From positions 186,001 through 250,000 of the forward strand of contig NZ_JAAGVZ010000002.1 of assembly GCF_010882125.1 (NCBI RefSeq): a stretch of 64,000 nt of DNA. The letters run 5' to 3'. Shown here piece after piece: positions 27,570 to 36,480 of this stretch (positions within the stretch are counted from its first letter, which is position 1; the number at the start of each line of letters is the position of its first letter). The notes beneath the pieces were generated by a model. It was not told where the DNA came from, searched no databases, and was given only the letters and a program-made list of their open reading frames with translations. Origin of the DNA: Peribacillus alkalitolerans. GTDB lineage: Bacteria > Bacillota > Bacilli > Bacillales > DSM-1321. The translations under genes were made by a program, and so were the position numbers.

Positions 27570-28910
27570 TTATTTCGTATTTGATAAATAATCCCCTAAA
27601 TAAACACCACTGGCCGCAGCCTGTGATAATGAATGTGTGACCCCAGAACAATCTCCAATTACATATAAACCTGGTATACTGGTTTGAAAATAATCGTCCG
27701 TTTCTATGATAGGTGAATAAAATTTTCCATCCATTCCATATAGAAGTGTATCTTCATCAATGGCTTCCCCGATAAACTCCTCCAAGTGATTCAAAAATTC
27801 TAGTAATATTTGAATATATAATTTTGGGATTTCCTTAGTGAGCTCGCCATAATCGGCTTCTAATGTAGGTTGAACACGATTCTTCATCATTTTTTCTTTG
27901 GTTGTAGGCTCTCTCCTTTTTAAATCCCCTAAACGTTGTACTACTATTCGGTCAGTACCTTGATTGATTTTTCCAATGACATTACTTGCATACATATTTG
28001 CTTCTTTAAGAGTAGAAAAATAAGCTGGTGTGAACAAAGTGAAATTCAAGTTTGAGGTTTCATTTTCCCGTTCTCGAAAATTTTGACCATCTGGCATGAC
28101 TAACCCCTCTTGATATTTACGAATAATTCTTCCTTGAGGATTCATGCAATATGTAGTGGAAATAATATCTTCATGCGCATAAGAAAGCTTAGTTTCAAAG
28201 GTGTCCTGCAAGATGGAACGTAGCTGTTGCTCTTTCATTTCTACCCGAATACCCAGATCCAATCGGGTTTTGCCCTGTTTAACTCCAAGTCTAGAACACT
28301 GTATTTTTAACCACTCATTACCGGAACGACCTGTAGCAAATACCACATTATGAGATTGATAATTCGCCTGATTTGTATGGACAGTAAAAGCATTTTCATC
28401 TTTTATTATTTCCTGCACATCGACCTCGAATTTAATATCGATTTTACTAGACAACTCTTCATAAATACGTTGGAAAATCTTTGTTGAAAGTGAAGTACCT
28501 AGGTGCCTGACCTCGGTAGTTAACATCTGTAGATTGCAGGATTGTGCTTTCCTCACTAGTTCTGTATTTTCCGTAGAATATTTTGAAACAGTGGCTCCCC
28601 CGTAACGACATAATATATCATCAACCTCATCCATTAATTGTTGAAGATGTTCTCTACCAATCTTTTGTTCTAATTCACCGCCAAAGTCACTAGAATAATT
28701 AAATTTCCCTTCGGATTTACCTAAACCTGCAAAACCAAAGTATTTCCCGCATACATGACAATTGCAAGTTTCCCCTTGATCTAATGGGCAATTTCTATCT
28801 TCTAACGATTTTCCTTTTTCAAGAATCAATACCTTATGGTTTCTTTGAGCTAATGTATAAGCTAAAAAAATGCTACTTACCCCTGAGCCAATAATTATTA
28901 TGTCATACAT
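27570..28910 (-). CDS. NAD(P)/FAD-dependent oxidoreductase, COG2509-like
   Basis: A 446-residue flavoprotein. Residues 2-32 hold the dinucleotide-binding motif (IIIIGSGVSSIFLAY...KVLILEKG), GRSG lies near the middle, and the C-terminal SIPGLYVIGDCSGVTHSL block is the second FAD contact. After the first strand there is a Cys-rich insert (about 37-55: CPLDQGETCNCHVCGKYFGF) leading into GLGKSEGKFN, similar to uncharacterised FAD-dependent dehydrogenases of the COG2509 type. Start 28910 is chosen for its place just before the FAD motif and AAGGTG upstream. No partner genes; substrate unknown. Confidence 0.85.
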   Translation of the reverse strand: MYDIIIIGSGVSSIFLAYTLAQRNHKVLILEKGKSLEDRNCPLDQGETCNCHVCGKYFGFAGLGKSEGKFNYSSDFGGELEQKIGREHLQQLMDEVDDILCRYGGATVSKYSTENTELVRKAQSCNLQMLTTEVRHLGTSLSTKIFQRIYEELSSKIDIKFEVDVQEIIKDENAFTVHTNQANYQSHNVVFATGRSGNEWLKIQCSRLGVKQGKTRLDLGIRVEMKEQQLRSILQDTFETKLSYAHEDIISTTYCMNPQGRIIRKYQEGLVMPDGQNFRERENETSNLNFTLFTPAYFSTLKEANMYASNVIGKINQGTDRIVVQRLGDLKRREPTTKEKMMKNRVQPTLEADYGELTKEIPKLYIQILLEFLNHLEEFIGEAIDEDTLLYGMDGKFYSPIIETDDYFQTSIPGLYVIGDCSGVTHSLSQAAASGVYLGDYLSNTK

Positions 28911-28967
28911 TCGATAACACCTTCTTAAATTCACTATCATTGTTTTTAACAATAAAACTATGAGAAT

Positions 28968-29000
28968 GAAAAAGCAAGGCACGTCCCTGTGCCTTGCTGG
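28968..29000 (-). terminator. Terminator after the SMP-30-like gene
   Basis: AGCAAGGCAC / GTGCCTTGCT with a 6-nt loop and a T run on the minus strand. Confidence 0.75.
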
Positions 29001-29063
29001 TTTAAAAGTTTATTATTTACATAGGCATGCAGCTACTTATGAATAGATCAAATAAGATTAGAA

Positions 29064-30209
29064 TCAAAAACCTAGATTATTCTTACTAATCCATCCTATT
29101 GAATTAGTCTTATTTAAATGGTGGAAGTATAGTTTACCGTCTGTTTCGGTTACACCAGTAATGTCAGTATAAAATCCATTGGGATCTTGTAAGTCAGCTA
29201 AAATATTTCCAGACTCATCAAATGCTACAGCATGAGAATATCCTTCTCCTTTAGGCAAAAGAAAATTAGGTAGTCTCATGGCTAATGAACGCATCCATGG
29301 TTTGTCTGAACTAAAATCTAAGAAATCGTTTCGAGGATGAACTAATCCAATCCAAATACGACCGTCTTGTCCTCTCATCAAATTATCTGGTAAACCTGGT
29401 AAATTATCGATTATTACCTGTGCATAGTCATTCGATTGATTTGCCCTTATATTTTCCACAGATAAATCAATCTTCCACACTCGATATTTTCCTGTTTCAT
29501 TAAGGAATAAGTACTGTTCATCTTCACTAAGTGTAATTCCGTTTGCAAAGCATAAATCTTGCATAACTACACTGGTTTCGTTGGTAGTTGGATTATATTT
29601 CAATAGTCTCCCAGTACAGCTATTTCCTAATATGTCTAATTCTCCAGCCTTACCCACATCACCAATTTCATTTACGTTCAATCGCTCGGAGGCATCTGTA
29701 AAATATATCAAACCATTTTGTGCAACTACTACAGCATCTGCAAATAGAATAGGAATCCCATCCACCGAATCTGTTAATAATTCAAAATGGGCTTTATCTT
29801 CGAAATCAGTTACCCTCAGCAATCCACCATGCTCACCATACATCGGATCTGCAACAATCAATGCTCCTTCTGAATCAAAATCAAATCCAAGAGGACGGCC
29901 TTGTGTATTAACTATTACTTCAAGCTCTGAACCATCAGGGCGAACACGTATTATCTCTCCATTTCTCATTGCGGCATAAAGCCAATTCGAACGGTAAACA
30001 ATGTGCTCAGGTTCCTGGTAATTACCAATTTTAATATACTTCATTCCTGCTAACCTAGTATTCTCTGTATGGGAACCAACGTATCCCGCTGATTGTGGAG
30101 CATTCCATTTAACTGGGTTTATTGGAACGGGAAAAATAGCTAAATAAAGGGTGATTATAAGGAGCAAAATGAAAACAAAAGCTAATATTCGTTTACCATA
30201 TTTCTTCAT
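29064..30209 (-). CDS. SMP-30/gluconolactonase-like, strictosidine synthase-related protein
   Basis: A 381-residue protein with an N-terminal membrane anchor (about 8-27) and a six-bladed propeller outside the membrane. Recognisable blocks are GRPLGFDFDSEGALIVADPMYG, VAQNGLIYFTDAS, LCFANGITLSEDEQYLFLNET and LPGLPDNLMRGQDGRIWIGL, which match the strictosidine-synthase/SMP-30 group (the APMAP branch). Members are esterases, lactonases or have no known substrate. GAGGGG lies about 9 bp before the ATG. It is a single gene with its own terminator. Confidence 0.85.
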   Translation of the reverse strand: MKKYGKRILAFVFILLLIITLYLAIFPVPINPVKWNAPQSAGYVGSHTENTRLAGMKYIKIGNYQEPEHIVYRSNWLYAAMRNGEIIRVRPDGSELEVIVNTQGRPLGFDFDSEGALIVADPMYGEHGGLLRVTDFEDKAHFELLTDSVDGIPILFADAVVVAQNGLIYFTDASERLNVNEIGDVGKAGELDILGNSCTGRLLKYNPTTNETSVVMQDLCFANGITLSEDEQYLFLNETGKYRVWKIDLSVENIRANQSNDYAQVIIDNLPGLPDNLMRGQDGRIWIGLVHPRNDFLDFSSDKPWMRSLAMRLPNFLLPKGEGYSHAVAFDESGNILADLQDPNGFYTDITGVTETDGKLYFHHLNKTNSIGWISKNNLGF

Positions 30210-30377
30210 TTACTCATTCCCCTCAATATACATGTTTATTGGTCTGTTTATGGCATTCCTTTTAATACTCATATTACCTCTCTAATGCACTTACTCCTGA
30301 TAAATACGTGTTAGAAATTTTTTTAACGAATACAATGGTACAGAACAGCACATTTCATCAGGGTGGTGGATGACATT

Positions 30378-31109
30378 ATGTTTTCTGTTACAGAAATGCG
30401 TGACTTCGAAATGTTTTCAATGACCCATATCCTTACTTTCATTATATTTTTAACAGCTTGTTTCTTTTTCGTGTATTACAGAAAAAAACTTAAACCGTAT
30501 CAGTCTATCATTAAATGGACACTGTTTAGTATTTTACTTGCTTGTGAGATTACCCATCAAATTTGGGTAATTTTAAACGGCGTTTGGGAAGTTAATGATC
30601 TTCCTCTCCAGCTTTGTTCACTTAGCACGTTTTTAGCATTATTCTTATTCCTGAAAAACAGTAATAAAGTATTCAATTTGTTATTTTTCATTGGACTCAT
30701 TCCAGCCATTTTAAGCATGGTCACTCCTGAAATTGCTTACCAATTCCCTCATTATCGATTTATTAAATATTTCCTTCATCATTCAGCTATCCCACTTTCC
30801 GTTTTATATTTTATTATCTTCGAAGGCTATAGAGTTCCTAGGAAAGCCGTGTTAACTAGTTATTTAACTTTGAATATAATTGCCGTGCCTATTTTCATCC
30901 TAAACAAGCTGCTTGGGACGAATTTTTTTTACTTAGCGAGTCCAACCGAAGCCAAAACCATTTTATCTTTTTTCGGAAACGGGATTATGTATTATATTAA
31001 TCTTGAAATCGTCGCAATCATTGTGTTTATCATTACGTATATTCCAATGCAGATTTTACAGAAAAAGGAATTTAACCAAGAGGTCGCACAAATAAGTAAG
31101 GATGAATAG
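30378..31109 (+). CDS. YwaF/TIGR02206 family membrane protein
   Basis: A 243-residue protein with about seven membrane helices. It has the family's conserved pieces: MTHILTF near the start, the CEITHQIWVILNGVWEVNDLPLQLCSLS stretch (about 55-82) and the HYRFIKYFLHHSAI loop near 130. Function unknown in all members. Start 30378 is preferred; a GTG at 30363 lies in frame. GGTGG lies about 8 bp before 30378. It converges on GlsB with a shared terminator. Confidence 0.85.
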   Translation: MFSVTEMRDFEMFSMTHILTFIIFLTACFFFVYYRKKLKPYQSIIKWTLFSILLACEITHQIWVILNGVWEVNDLPLQLCSLSTFLALFLFLKNSNKVFNLLFFIGLIPAILSMVTPEIAYQFPHYRFIKYFLHHSAIPLSVLYFIIFEGYRVPRKAVLTSYLTLNIIAVPIFILNKLLGTNFFYLASPTEAKTILSFFGNGIMYYINLEIVAIIVFIITYIPMQILQKKEFNQEVAQISKDE

Positions 31110-31183
31110 AAACTATTTTTCTGAATTATCTGTTTTTATTTCCTGGAAAATTCAAATGTGATAAGGACAATTAATGATTAATT

Positions 31184-31240
31184 AAAAAAGTCATATTCTA
31201 CTATGTTTGAATGAATAATTCTAGTAGAATATGACCTTTT
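31184..31240. terminator. Bidirectional terminator
   Basis: GTCATATTCTACTA / TAGTAGAATATGAC with an 18-nt loop, A run before and T run after, between convergent genes. Confidence 0.85.
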
Positions 31241-31281
31241 TATATTAAACCAATAAGAAACTTCAGGTAATAACCACAAAG

Positions 31282-31536
31282 TTAATCAACGATTTTGGCT
31301 AGAATTCCTACAACTATGACAACAATAATTGCACCAATAAGTGAAGGAATTAACGCGTAGCCAACGACTACGGGACCCCATGTCCCAAATAGCATTGGAC
31401 CAATCCAAGTCCCAACAAAACCGGCTAATATAGATCCAGCCCAGCTTCCTGGCATACTAAAAGGTGTTAACTTTTCAGCTACAAACCCAAGTACCAGGAC
31501 AATAATTACAGATAGAATAAATGTAGTAATACTCAT
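31282..31536 (-). CDS. GlsB/YeaQ/YmgE family (transglycosylase-associated) membrane protein
   Basis: An 84-residue, three-helix membrane protein, Gly-rich, with the family layout LGFVAEKLTPFSMPGSWAGS ... GFVGTWIG ... SLIGAIIVVIVVG. Family members are stress-induced small membrane proteins. Start 31536 has GGGG upstream; the longer reading to 31587 adds an unlikely polar, Trp-rich tail. It stands alone. Confidence 0.85.
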   Translation of the reverse strand: MSITTFILSVIIVLVLGFVAEKLTPFSMPGSWAGSILAGFVGTWIGPMLFGTWGPVVVGYALIPSLIGAIIVVIVVGILAKIVD

Positions 31537-31587
31537 CCCATAAACCCCTTTTTGCCAGTGTATGCATGTCCATTTGTTAGTGTTCAT

Positions 31588-31929
31588 GGGTAAATAAGAA
31601 TCCGAATACCTATTTAGGTTTACCAGATTAGTATTAAAAATCCAATAATAACTAAAGATCTTTATAGATAATCTTTAACACCGTCTAGAATATAATTTTA
31701 AATAATTATGGGCGATTTTCGAAACATACTAAGTAGAACCAAACTAAAAAAATCAGGCACTGTGTCTAGCACAATGGCTGATTTTTCATAACAGAAAAAT
31801 ATTTTAGTAGTATGACTACCTATTCCCCTCCATCCCCATAAACCTCTTCCCTAATATGGAAGCCATCCCTGATAATCATTTCACATTTCTCATATTGTAT
31901 GTTGCGAACACCATCTGTAGTGAAAACTA
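31588..31929. other. Intergenic, one terminator-like hairpin
   Basis: Apart from the hairpin at 31746-31787 (AAAAATCAG / CTGATTTTT, with inner CACTGTG/CACAATG pairing) I see no feature. The hairpin probably ends the transcript of the gene at 31930. Confidence 0.5.
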
Positions 31930-32589
31930 TCAGTTTTTCAAAATAACTTTCCCATTTACATAAAATCTGTAATTGATATCATTATCGCCATTTTTATTTT
32001 TCACAAGTATATCCAAGGAGAGTTGTTGTGGTGTACCTCTTAGTCCTTCGTTTATTTTTAGAGCCATTTCATCCATCAGTCTAATCGTTTCATCATTAGA
32101 GAGTCCAGTATCTTTCCATGTTACAGTTGCCATGAAATAATTTTTTTCTAATCTTGTCATAGGATCTGTAGTGAAAAAATCAAACTGAACACCTGCAACT
32201 TCTATATGATGCTCCTCCTCGGCCACCACTGTAAATTTGAGCCCTGGATAATCTTTTTTAATAATGTTATGCATTTTAGATTCTAATTCCTTTGATGCTA
32301 AATAGGCACCATATGCATCGTACATGGTTAGTTCATATTTAGAGGTTTCAATGATAGCATCTTTATCGCCCTTTGGCCCCAACCTGATGTTATAATCTGG
32401 AATTAAAAAATTATAGTCTGCGGAATAAACGATGAACTCCTTTTTGTATTTATCTTCGAAATAAGTTAAAACCTCTTTTTTAGCATTCTTTTTGTCAATG
32501 GGATTTCCATAAAATCCTTTAAATAAATAGGCAATTACAATAACGATAGTAAACGATATGATCATGATAATTATTTTCTTTACTTTCAT
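31930..32589 (-). CDS. Membrane-anchored hypothetical protein, YfjL-like
   Basis: A 219-residue protein with one N-terminal membrane helix (about 4-23) and an outside domain of about 190 residues. The stretch GFYGNPIDKKNAKKEVLTYF right after the helix resembles that of B. subtilis YfjL-like proteins, which have no known function. Start 32589 follows GGTGGTG; the five residues added at 32604 are less likely. It is a single gene. Confidence 0.65.
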   Translation of the reverse strand: MKVKKIIIMIISFTIVIVIAYLFKGFYGNPIDKKNAKKEVLTYFEDKYKKEFIVYSADYNFLIPDYNIRLGPKGDKDAIIETSKYELTMYDAYGAYLASKELESKMHNIIKKDYPGLKFTVVAEEEHHIEVAGVQFDFFTTDPMTRLEKNYFMATVTWKDTGLSNDETIRLMDEMALKINEGLRGTPQQLSLDILVKNKNGDNDINYRFYVNGKVILKN

Positions 32590-32756
32590 TAATATCACCA
32601 CCATTTACCAATTTTATTGTTAATATAGGATATCTTTCTAGAGAAGTACCCCATTATATGATAACTGAGATTATTAATATAACAGCCTTAAAGTATGATT
32701 ACGTCGATAATTTAATACAAAATATTTATAAACTATATTTATCATTAGATACAAGA

Positions 32757-32799
32757 AAAGAAAAAGGCAACATCTCCTGACGAGTTTGTTGCCTTTTTC
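32757..32799. terminator. Bidirectional terminator
   Basis: AAAAAGGCAACA / TGTTGCCTTTTT, 14-nt loop. It is the first terminator downstream of the sugar transporter operon and the gntR fragment. Confidence 0.8.
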
Positions 32800-32878
32800 T
32801 ATAATTCTTTAATAAATGCTCTGTAATCAACCTTGGGTTTTTAGTTTCAGACTATTAATCTATGCAACTCTATATACT

Positions 32879-33031
32879 TCAAAAATTCTGGTATGTAAAT
32901 TGTTCGCTTAATTGGTGTTCAGAGGGGATTTTATCACCGGGTGTCCAAACATTATTGGCTATCTTTCCAATGATGAACTCGTTTAATTGGTAATAAAGTG
33001 TTACGAAACTAGTTGAATCTAACTTTTTCAT
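32879..33031 (-). pseudogene. Truncated GntR-family regulator
   Basis: A 50-codon frame with GGGG upstream encodes only the start of a GntR winged helix: LYYQLNEFIIGKIANNVWTP then GDKIPSEHQLSEQF. It ends at TGA where the recognition helix (VSRTTVR-type) should begin. The whole ligand-binding domain is missing. It follows the permease genes on the same strand, the place where a local regulator of the sugar operon would be expected. Confidence 0.8.
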
Positions 33032-33074
33032 GGCAATCCCCTTCATACATTTTTAAAAAATAATTCGCCACATC

Positions 33075-33911
33075 CTATTTTCCGCTTCCAGCCGTCATTC
33101 CTGCGATAATCTTATCTGACAACCATAAATAGAAAATAAGGATTGGAAAGATGATAATCACGACTCCCGCAAATAGACTTACCCAATCGGAATTATATTG
33201 CATCGATTGATAAAACTGGTATAAACCAACAGACAATGTATATTTCTCATTGACATTCATATATGCTTTTGCGAGTAAAAACTCATTCCATAATCCCACG
33301 GCATTTAAAATCGTAACGGTGACTAATCCAGGACGGGCCATAGGAAGCATAACCTTCCAAAAAATCGTATTTTCACTCGCCCCATCAATTATCGCTGCTT
33401 CCTCGACATCTGAAGGCAAACTTTGAAAAAATCCGGTTAGGATAAATATTGTAAATGGAAGAGACAAGGCAATATAAACAATGATTAGGCCAATAAATGA
33501 ATTAAGTAACCCAATTTTAATTAACAATAAATAAATCGGAATCAATACAGCCTGATAAGGGATCCCAATACCAATAACAAAGGCATTTGTTAGAAACTCT
33601 CTGCCAATAAAGTGATATCTTGACAGAACGTAAGCGGCTGGCGCACTCACCAAAACGATACCAAGGACACTAATGGTCACTACTATTAAACTATTAAAAA
33701 AATATGAGGCAAGATCAGACTGTACCCAAGCAGTATAATAATTGCTCCATTGAAATGAGTCAGGGAGGCTCCAAAAACCTTCAAATAGTTCACGATTTGT
33801 TTTAAGGGAAGCTAATACAATCCAACCTACAATAAATAAAATAAATAACGTCCATACATATAAAAATGTTTTTCCAAGTGCTGACCACACACTATGTCCG
33901 TTTAAATTCAA
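33075..33911 (-). CDS. Carbohydrate ABC transporter permease (MalG-like, CUT1)
   Basis: About 278 residues with six membrane helices. The EAA loop that contacts the ATPase is visible as EEAAIIDGASENTIFWKVMLPMARPG in the second half. A TTG at 33911 with AAAGGGG 9 bp upstream is chosen; a TTG at 33944 is possible but lacks a site. It follows the partner permease directly. No ATPase gene adjoins, as is usual for Bacillus CUT1 systems that share MsmX. Confidence 0.9.
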   Translation of the reverse strand: MNLNGHSVWSALGKTFLYVWTLFILFIVGWIVLASLKTNRELFEGFWSLPDSFQWSNYYTAWVQSDLASYFFNSLIVVTISVLGIVLVSAPAAYVLSRYHFIGREFLTNAFVIGIGIPYQAVLIPIYLLLIKIGLLNSFIGLIIVYIALSLPFTIFILTGFFQSLPSDVEEAAIIDGASENTIFWKVMLPMARPGLVTVTILNAVGLWNEFLLAKAYMNVNEKYTLSVGLYQFYQSMQYNSDWVSLFAGVVIIIFPILIFYLWLSDKIIAGMTAGSGK

Positions 33912-33946
33912 TTTGTTTTGCCCCTTTCCGTTGAGCCGTAACAACT

Positions 33947-34828
33947 CTATAACTCATAAACTTCACGTTTAAATAACTTTCTTCCAGTAATAACAAACAA
34001 TAAGACAACAAAAATCATAGTCACAGCAATGGCACTTGAATACCCTAGTTGATAAATAGGCGTTCGCTGCCCGAATCCAAGAATGAATTGATACATGGCA
34101 GTATTCCACATCCTTGATGGAGGCTCCGCACCTCCAAAGGCAAACAAGAAGTCAAATAATCGAATGGCATTGATTCCCCATAGGATAATCGCAATGGACA
34201 TAACATCCCATATTAATGGAAGCGTAATTTTCATGAAAATAGTAAGCGTGGATGCACCCTCCACTCTAGCCGATTCAAAAATGGTGTTCGGAATTTTATC
34301 TACTCCGGCTAAAAGAATGATGGCGTAAAAACCAGTGCTATACCAAATAATGGCGATTACTGCTGACATCATAATGTTGTTCGGTCCGGTCCAGTTAACC
34401 GGCTCAAGTCCAATAGAAGTTAAAATGGAATTGAAAAAACCAATATCATAGCGGTATAAATAATTCCAAACGACCGCTAATGCAATAGGTGCAATGATTT
34501 GCGGAAAAAAGATGATAGCACGGATGGCCTTTTTTGCTGTTACCCCTTGGCTCATCAGTGAGGTAAAAATAAATCCAATCAGAAAAACAAATAAGCCCCC
34601 AACAAATAAAATAAGGATCATATTTAAAAATGACTGCCAATATATGGGGTCAACCACTATATTCCCATAGTTTTTCAATCCCACAAATTTCATATTCTCA
34701 GTAAAGCCGCTCCACTCATGAAAGCTGATCCAGACTCCGTAGATGGCAGGACCTATAAAAAAGATGAGATATAAGCTCATTGCTGGCAGCAGGTAAGGTA
34801 ATGTCAGTTTTTTCATCCCTGGTTTCAT
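33947..34828 (-). CDS. Carbohydrate ABC transporter permease (MalF-like, CUT1)
   Basis: About 293 residues, six membrane helices, beginning with the MalF-type PYLLPAMSLYLIFFIGPAI helix. The EAA loop is FESARVEGASTLTIFMKITLPLIW. AGGAGGGG precedes the ATG. It lies between the binding protein and the second permease in one operon. Confidence 0.92.
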   Translation of the reverse strand: MKPGMKKLTLPYLLPAMSLYLIFFIGPAIYGVWISFHEWSGFTENMKFVGLKNYGNIVVDPIYWQSFLNMILILFVGGLFVFLIGFIFTSLMSQGVTAKKAIRAIIFFPQIIAPIALAVVWNYLYRYDIGFFNSILTSIGLEPVNWTGPNNIMMSAVIAIIWYSTGFYAIILLAGVDKIPNTIFESARVEGASTLTIFMKITLPLIWDVMSIAIILWGINAIRLFDFLFAFGGAEPPSRMWNTAMYQFILGFGQRTPIYQLGYSSAIAVTMIFVVLLFVITGRKLFKREVYEL

Positions 34829-34857
34829 ATTTCCCCTCCTCTTCAAAACTAGCTATT

Positions 34858-34900
34858 TTAAGAAAGCAGGAGAATATTTACTCCTCCTGCTTTCTTAAAA
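34858..34900 (-). terminator. Intra-operon hairpin between binding protein and permeases
   Basis: A 14-bp stem TAAGAAAGCAGGAG / CTCCTGCTTTCTTA with an 11-nt loop, in the 74-bp gap after the binding-protein gene. Such hairpins usually protect the upstream message or partly terminate, giving more binding protein than permease. Confidence 0.75.
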
Positions 34901-34902
34901 AT

Positions 34903-36198
34903 TTATTTTTTACTCCAGTAATCCTTTGTTTGCTCTTGCAGCTGCTGAACAAATTCTTCAGCATCCAATTCACCGAAAATTAATTTATCATCAAGGGGTA
35001 AGAATACAGTTTTCCACCAGTCCGGATATTCAGCCTGCAAACCATCGTATTCCTTATGGTAGGATGAGGCGTTGACAACAATGTCTCTAAAATTAGCAAG
35101 TGATTCAGGTGCTTCTAAATCTTTTCTTGTACTAATATTTTTTGTATCTTTTACAATGCCTTCTTGGTAATTTTTCTGCATGGCAAAGGCTAAGAAGTCT
35201 TGAACGGCTTTTTTGTCGGCCCCCTTAGGTGCAACCCATCCGATTAAATAAAGTTCTGCTTGGTCGGTACCGCCTTTTCCACCTTCAACTTTAGGAAAAG
35301 GAAACGCTTTGTATTTGAAATCCTTGGATGAATATTCAGCCGTTTCACTTGACAGCCAGCTTCCTACTAAAATCATCGCAGATTTGCCACTTGCCCAAGC
35401 AGTTTGTGCTGCAGGGTACTGACTTCCTTTATAACCGTCTGCAAAGAATTTGTTGTCAACAAGCTCTTGTACCTTTTTCGCTGCTTCCAAATATTCTGGC
35501 TGGGACCACGTTTCACCTGTCTTATCCCCAGCAGCCTTTAGTAGAGCACCCGGGCCCATCAAACGTTCTACTAACCAGTAATAATAATAAGCATTGTAAA
35601 AATCGATATTGCCATCCTGGGCAAGTGGGGCTAAACCTTCACTCTGGAACTTCTTATTTAGCTCAACAAACTCTTCCCAAGTGCCCGGGGGTTCAACTCC
35701 ATATTTATTGAAAAGGGTTTCATTGTAGTGAAAGCCGGAGCTGATAATTTCATATGGAATAAAGTAAGTATTGCCATCCTTTTGATAGAATGGAAGAATG
35801 TTATCTATAAATACATCTTGAAAGGCGGTTCCTTCATTTGGAATTTTCTTAGAGAGTAAGTCATTTAAAGGTTCTACTAACTTGTTATTAATTAATGCTC
35901 CTTCCACCTCTGCCCCTGATTGCTCTGTAAGGTCTGGAGCATCTCCACTTAACGCCGCATTTCTTACCTTCGACATGACTTCACGGCCCATCCATTGTAC
36001 ATCCACTTCGACATTTGGATTTGCATCCTCAAATTCATCAATGATCTTTTGGATGACAACCTGTTGCGGTTCCCCTTTGTTCCACATAGACCAGTACTTG
36101 ATTGTGGTTTTGCCTGAAGAAGTTTTACTGCTACAAGCTGAAAGTAATAAAACAGCCACCAACAGGATTGAAATCACACTGCAAATCTTTTTTCCCAC
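34903..36198 (-). CDS. Extracellular sugar-binding lipoprotein (ABC, family 1)
   Basis: A 431-residue lipoprotein: signal with lipobox LLSAC near residue 22, then a family 1 solute-binding fold (TIKYWSMWNKGEPQQVVIQK near the start, FVIPYEI-type and WASGKSAMILVGSW segments later). It captures a sugar outside the membrane and hands it to the two permeases. The GTG at 36198 has GAGGGG upstream. Its promoter carries the same palindrome as the GH31 gene, which points to a glycan breakdown product as ligand; the exact sugar cannot be read from the sequence. Confidence 0.93.
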   Translation of the reverse strand: MGKKICSVISILLVAVLLLSACSSKTSSGKTTIKYWSMWNKGEPQQVVIQKIIDEFEDANPNVEVDVQWMGREVMSKVRNAALSGDAPDLTEQSGAEVEGALINNKLVEPLNDLLSKKIPNEGTAFQDVFIDNILPFYQKDGNTYFIPYEIISSGFHYNETLFNKYGVEPPGTWEEFVELNKKFQSEGLAPLAQDGNIDFYNAYYYYWLVERLMGPGALLKAAGDKTGETWSQPEYLEAAKKVQELVDNKFFADGYKGSQYPAAQTAWASGKSAMILVGSWLSSETAEYSSKDFKYKAFPFPKVEGGKGGTDQAELYLIGWVAPKGADKKAVQDFLAFAMQKNYQEGIVKDTKNISTRKDLEAPESLANFRDIVVNASSYHKEYDGLQAEYPDWWKTVFLPLDDKLIFGELDAEEFVQQLQEQTKDYWSKK

Positions 36199-36246
36199 TT
36201 CATTTCCCCCTCTTTTAAATAAAATGCTGATTATTCTTACAATTTC

Positions 36247-36278
36247 AATATATATCACACGGGTTGATGGGTCAACGG
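36247..36278 (-). promoter_or_regulatory. Promoter with palindromic operator, ABC operon
   Basis: Read on the minus strand: -35 TTGACC (36275-36270), 17-bp spacer, -10 TATATT (36252-36247). The plus-strand CGGGTTGATGGGTCAAC (36260-36276) covers the -35 box and part of the spacer and is identical over 17 bp to the site at 41329. A bound protein here would block RNA polymerase. Confidence 0.8.
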
Positions 36279-36282
36279 AACA

Positions 36283-36330
36283 TTTAAAAAGAGAAAAGAA
36301 ATCATTCTCTAAAAGATTTCTTTTCTCTAA
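36283..36330 (-). terminator. Terminator for the GH31 transcript
   Basis: AGAGAAAAGAAATC / GATTTCTTTTCTCT with a T run on the minus strand. It lies just upstream of the ABC promoter. The 150 bp between it and the GH31 stop hold a short protein-like stretch (IYCPSGEPYTPIWQ then a stop) that may be a gene remnant. Confidence 0.7.
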
Positions 36331-36480
36331 GTGAACCCTTTGCTACTACAGTTTCTAAGCCCGCACTATCGATGACATTCTGGGAAAGTATTTTGAACTT
36401 AAGTTACTGCCAAATGGGAGTGTAAGGCTCACCACTGGGGCAGTAGATAAGAACATCGAATGCATCTTTTTCCTATTTCT

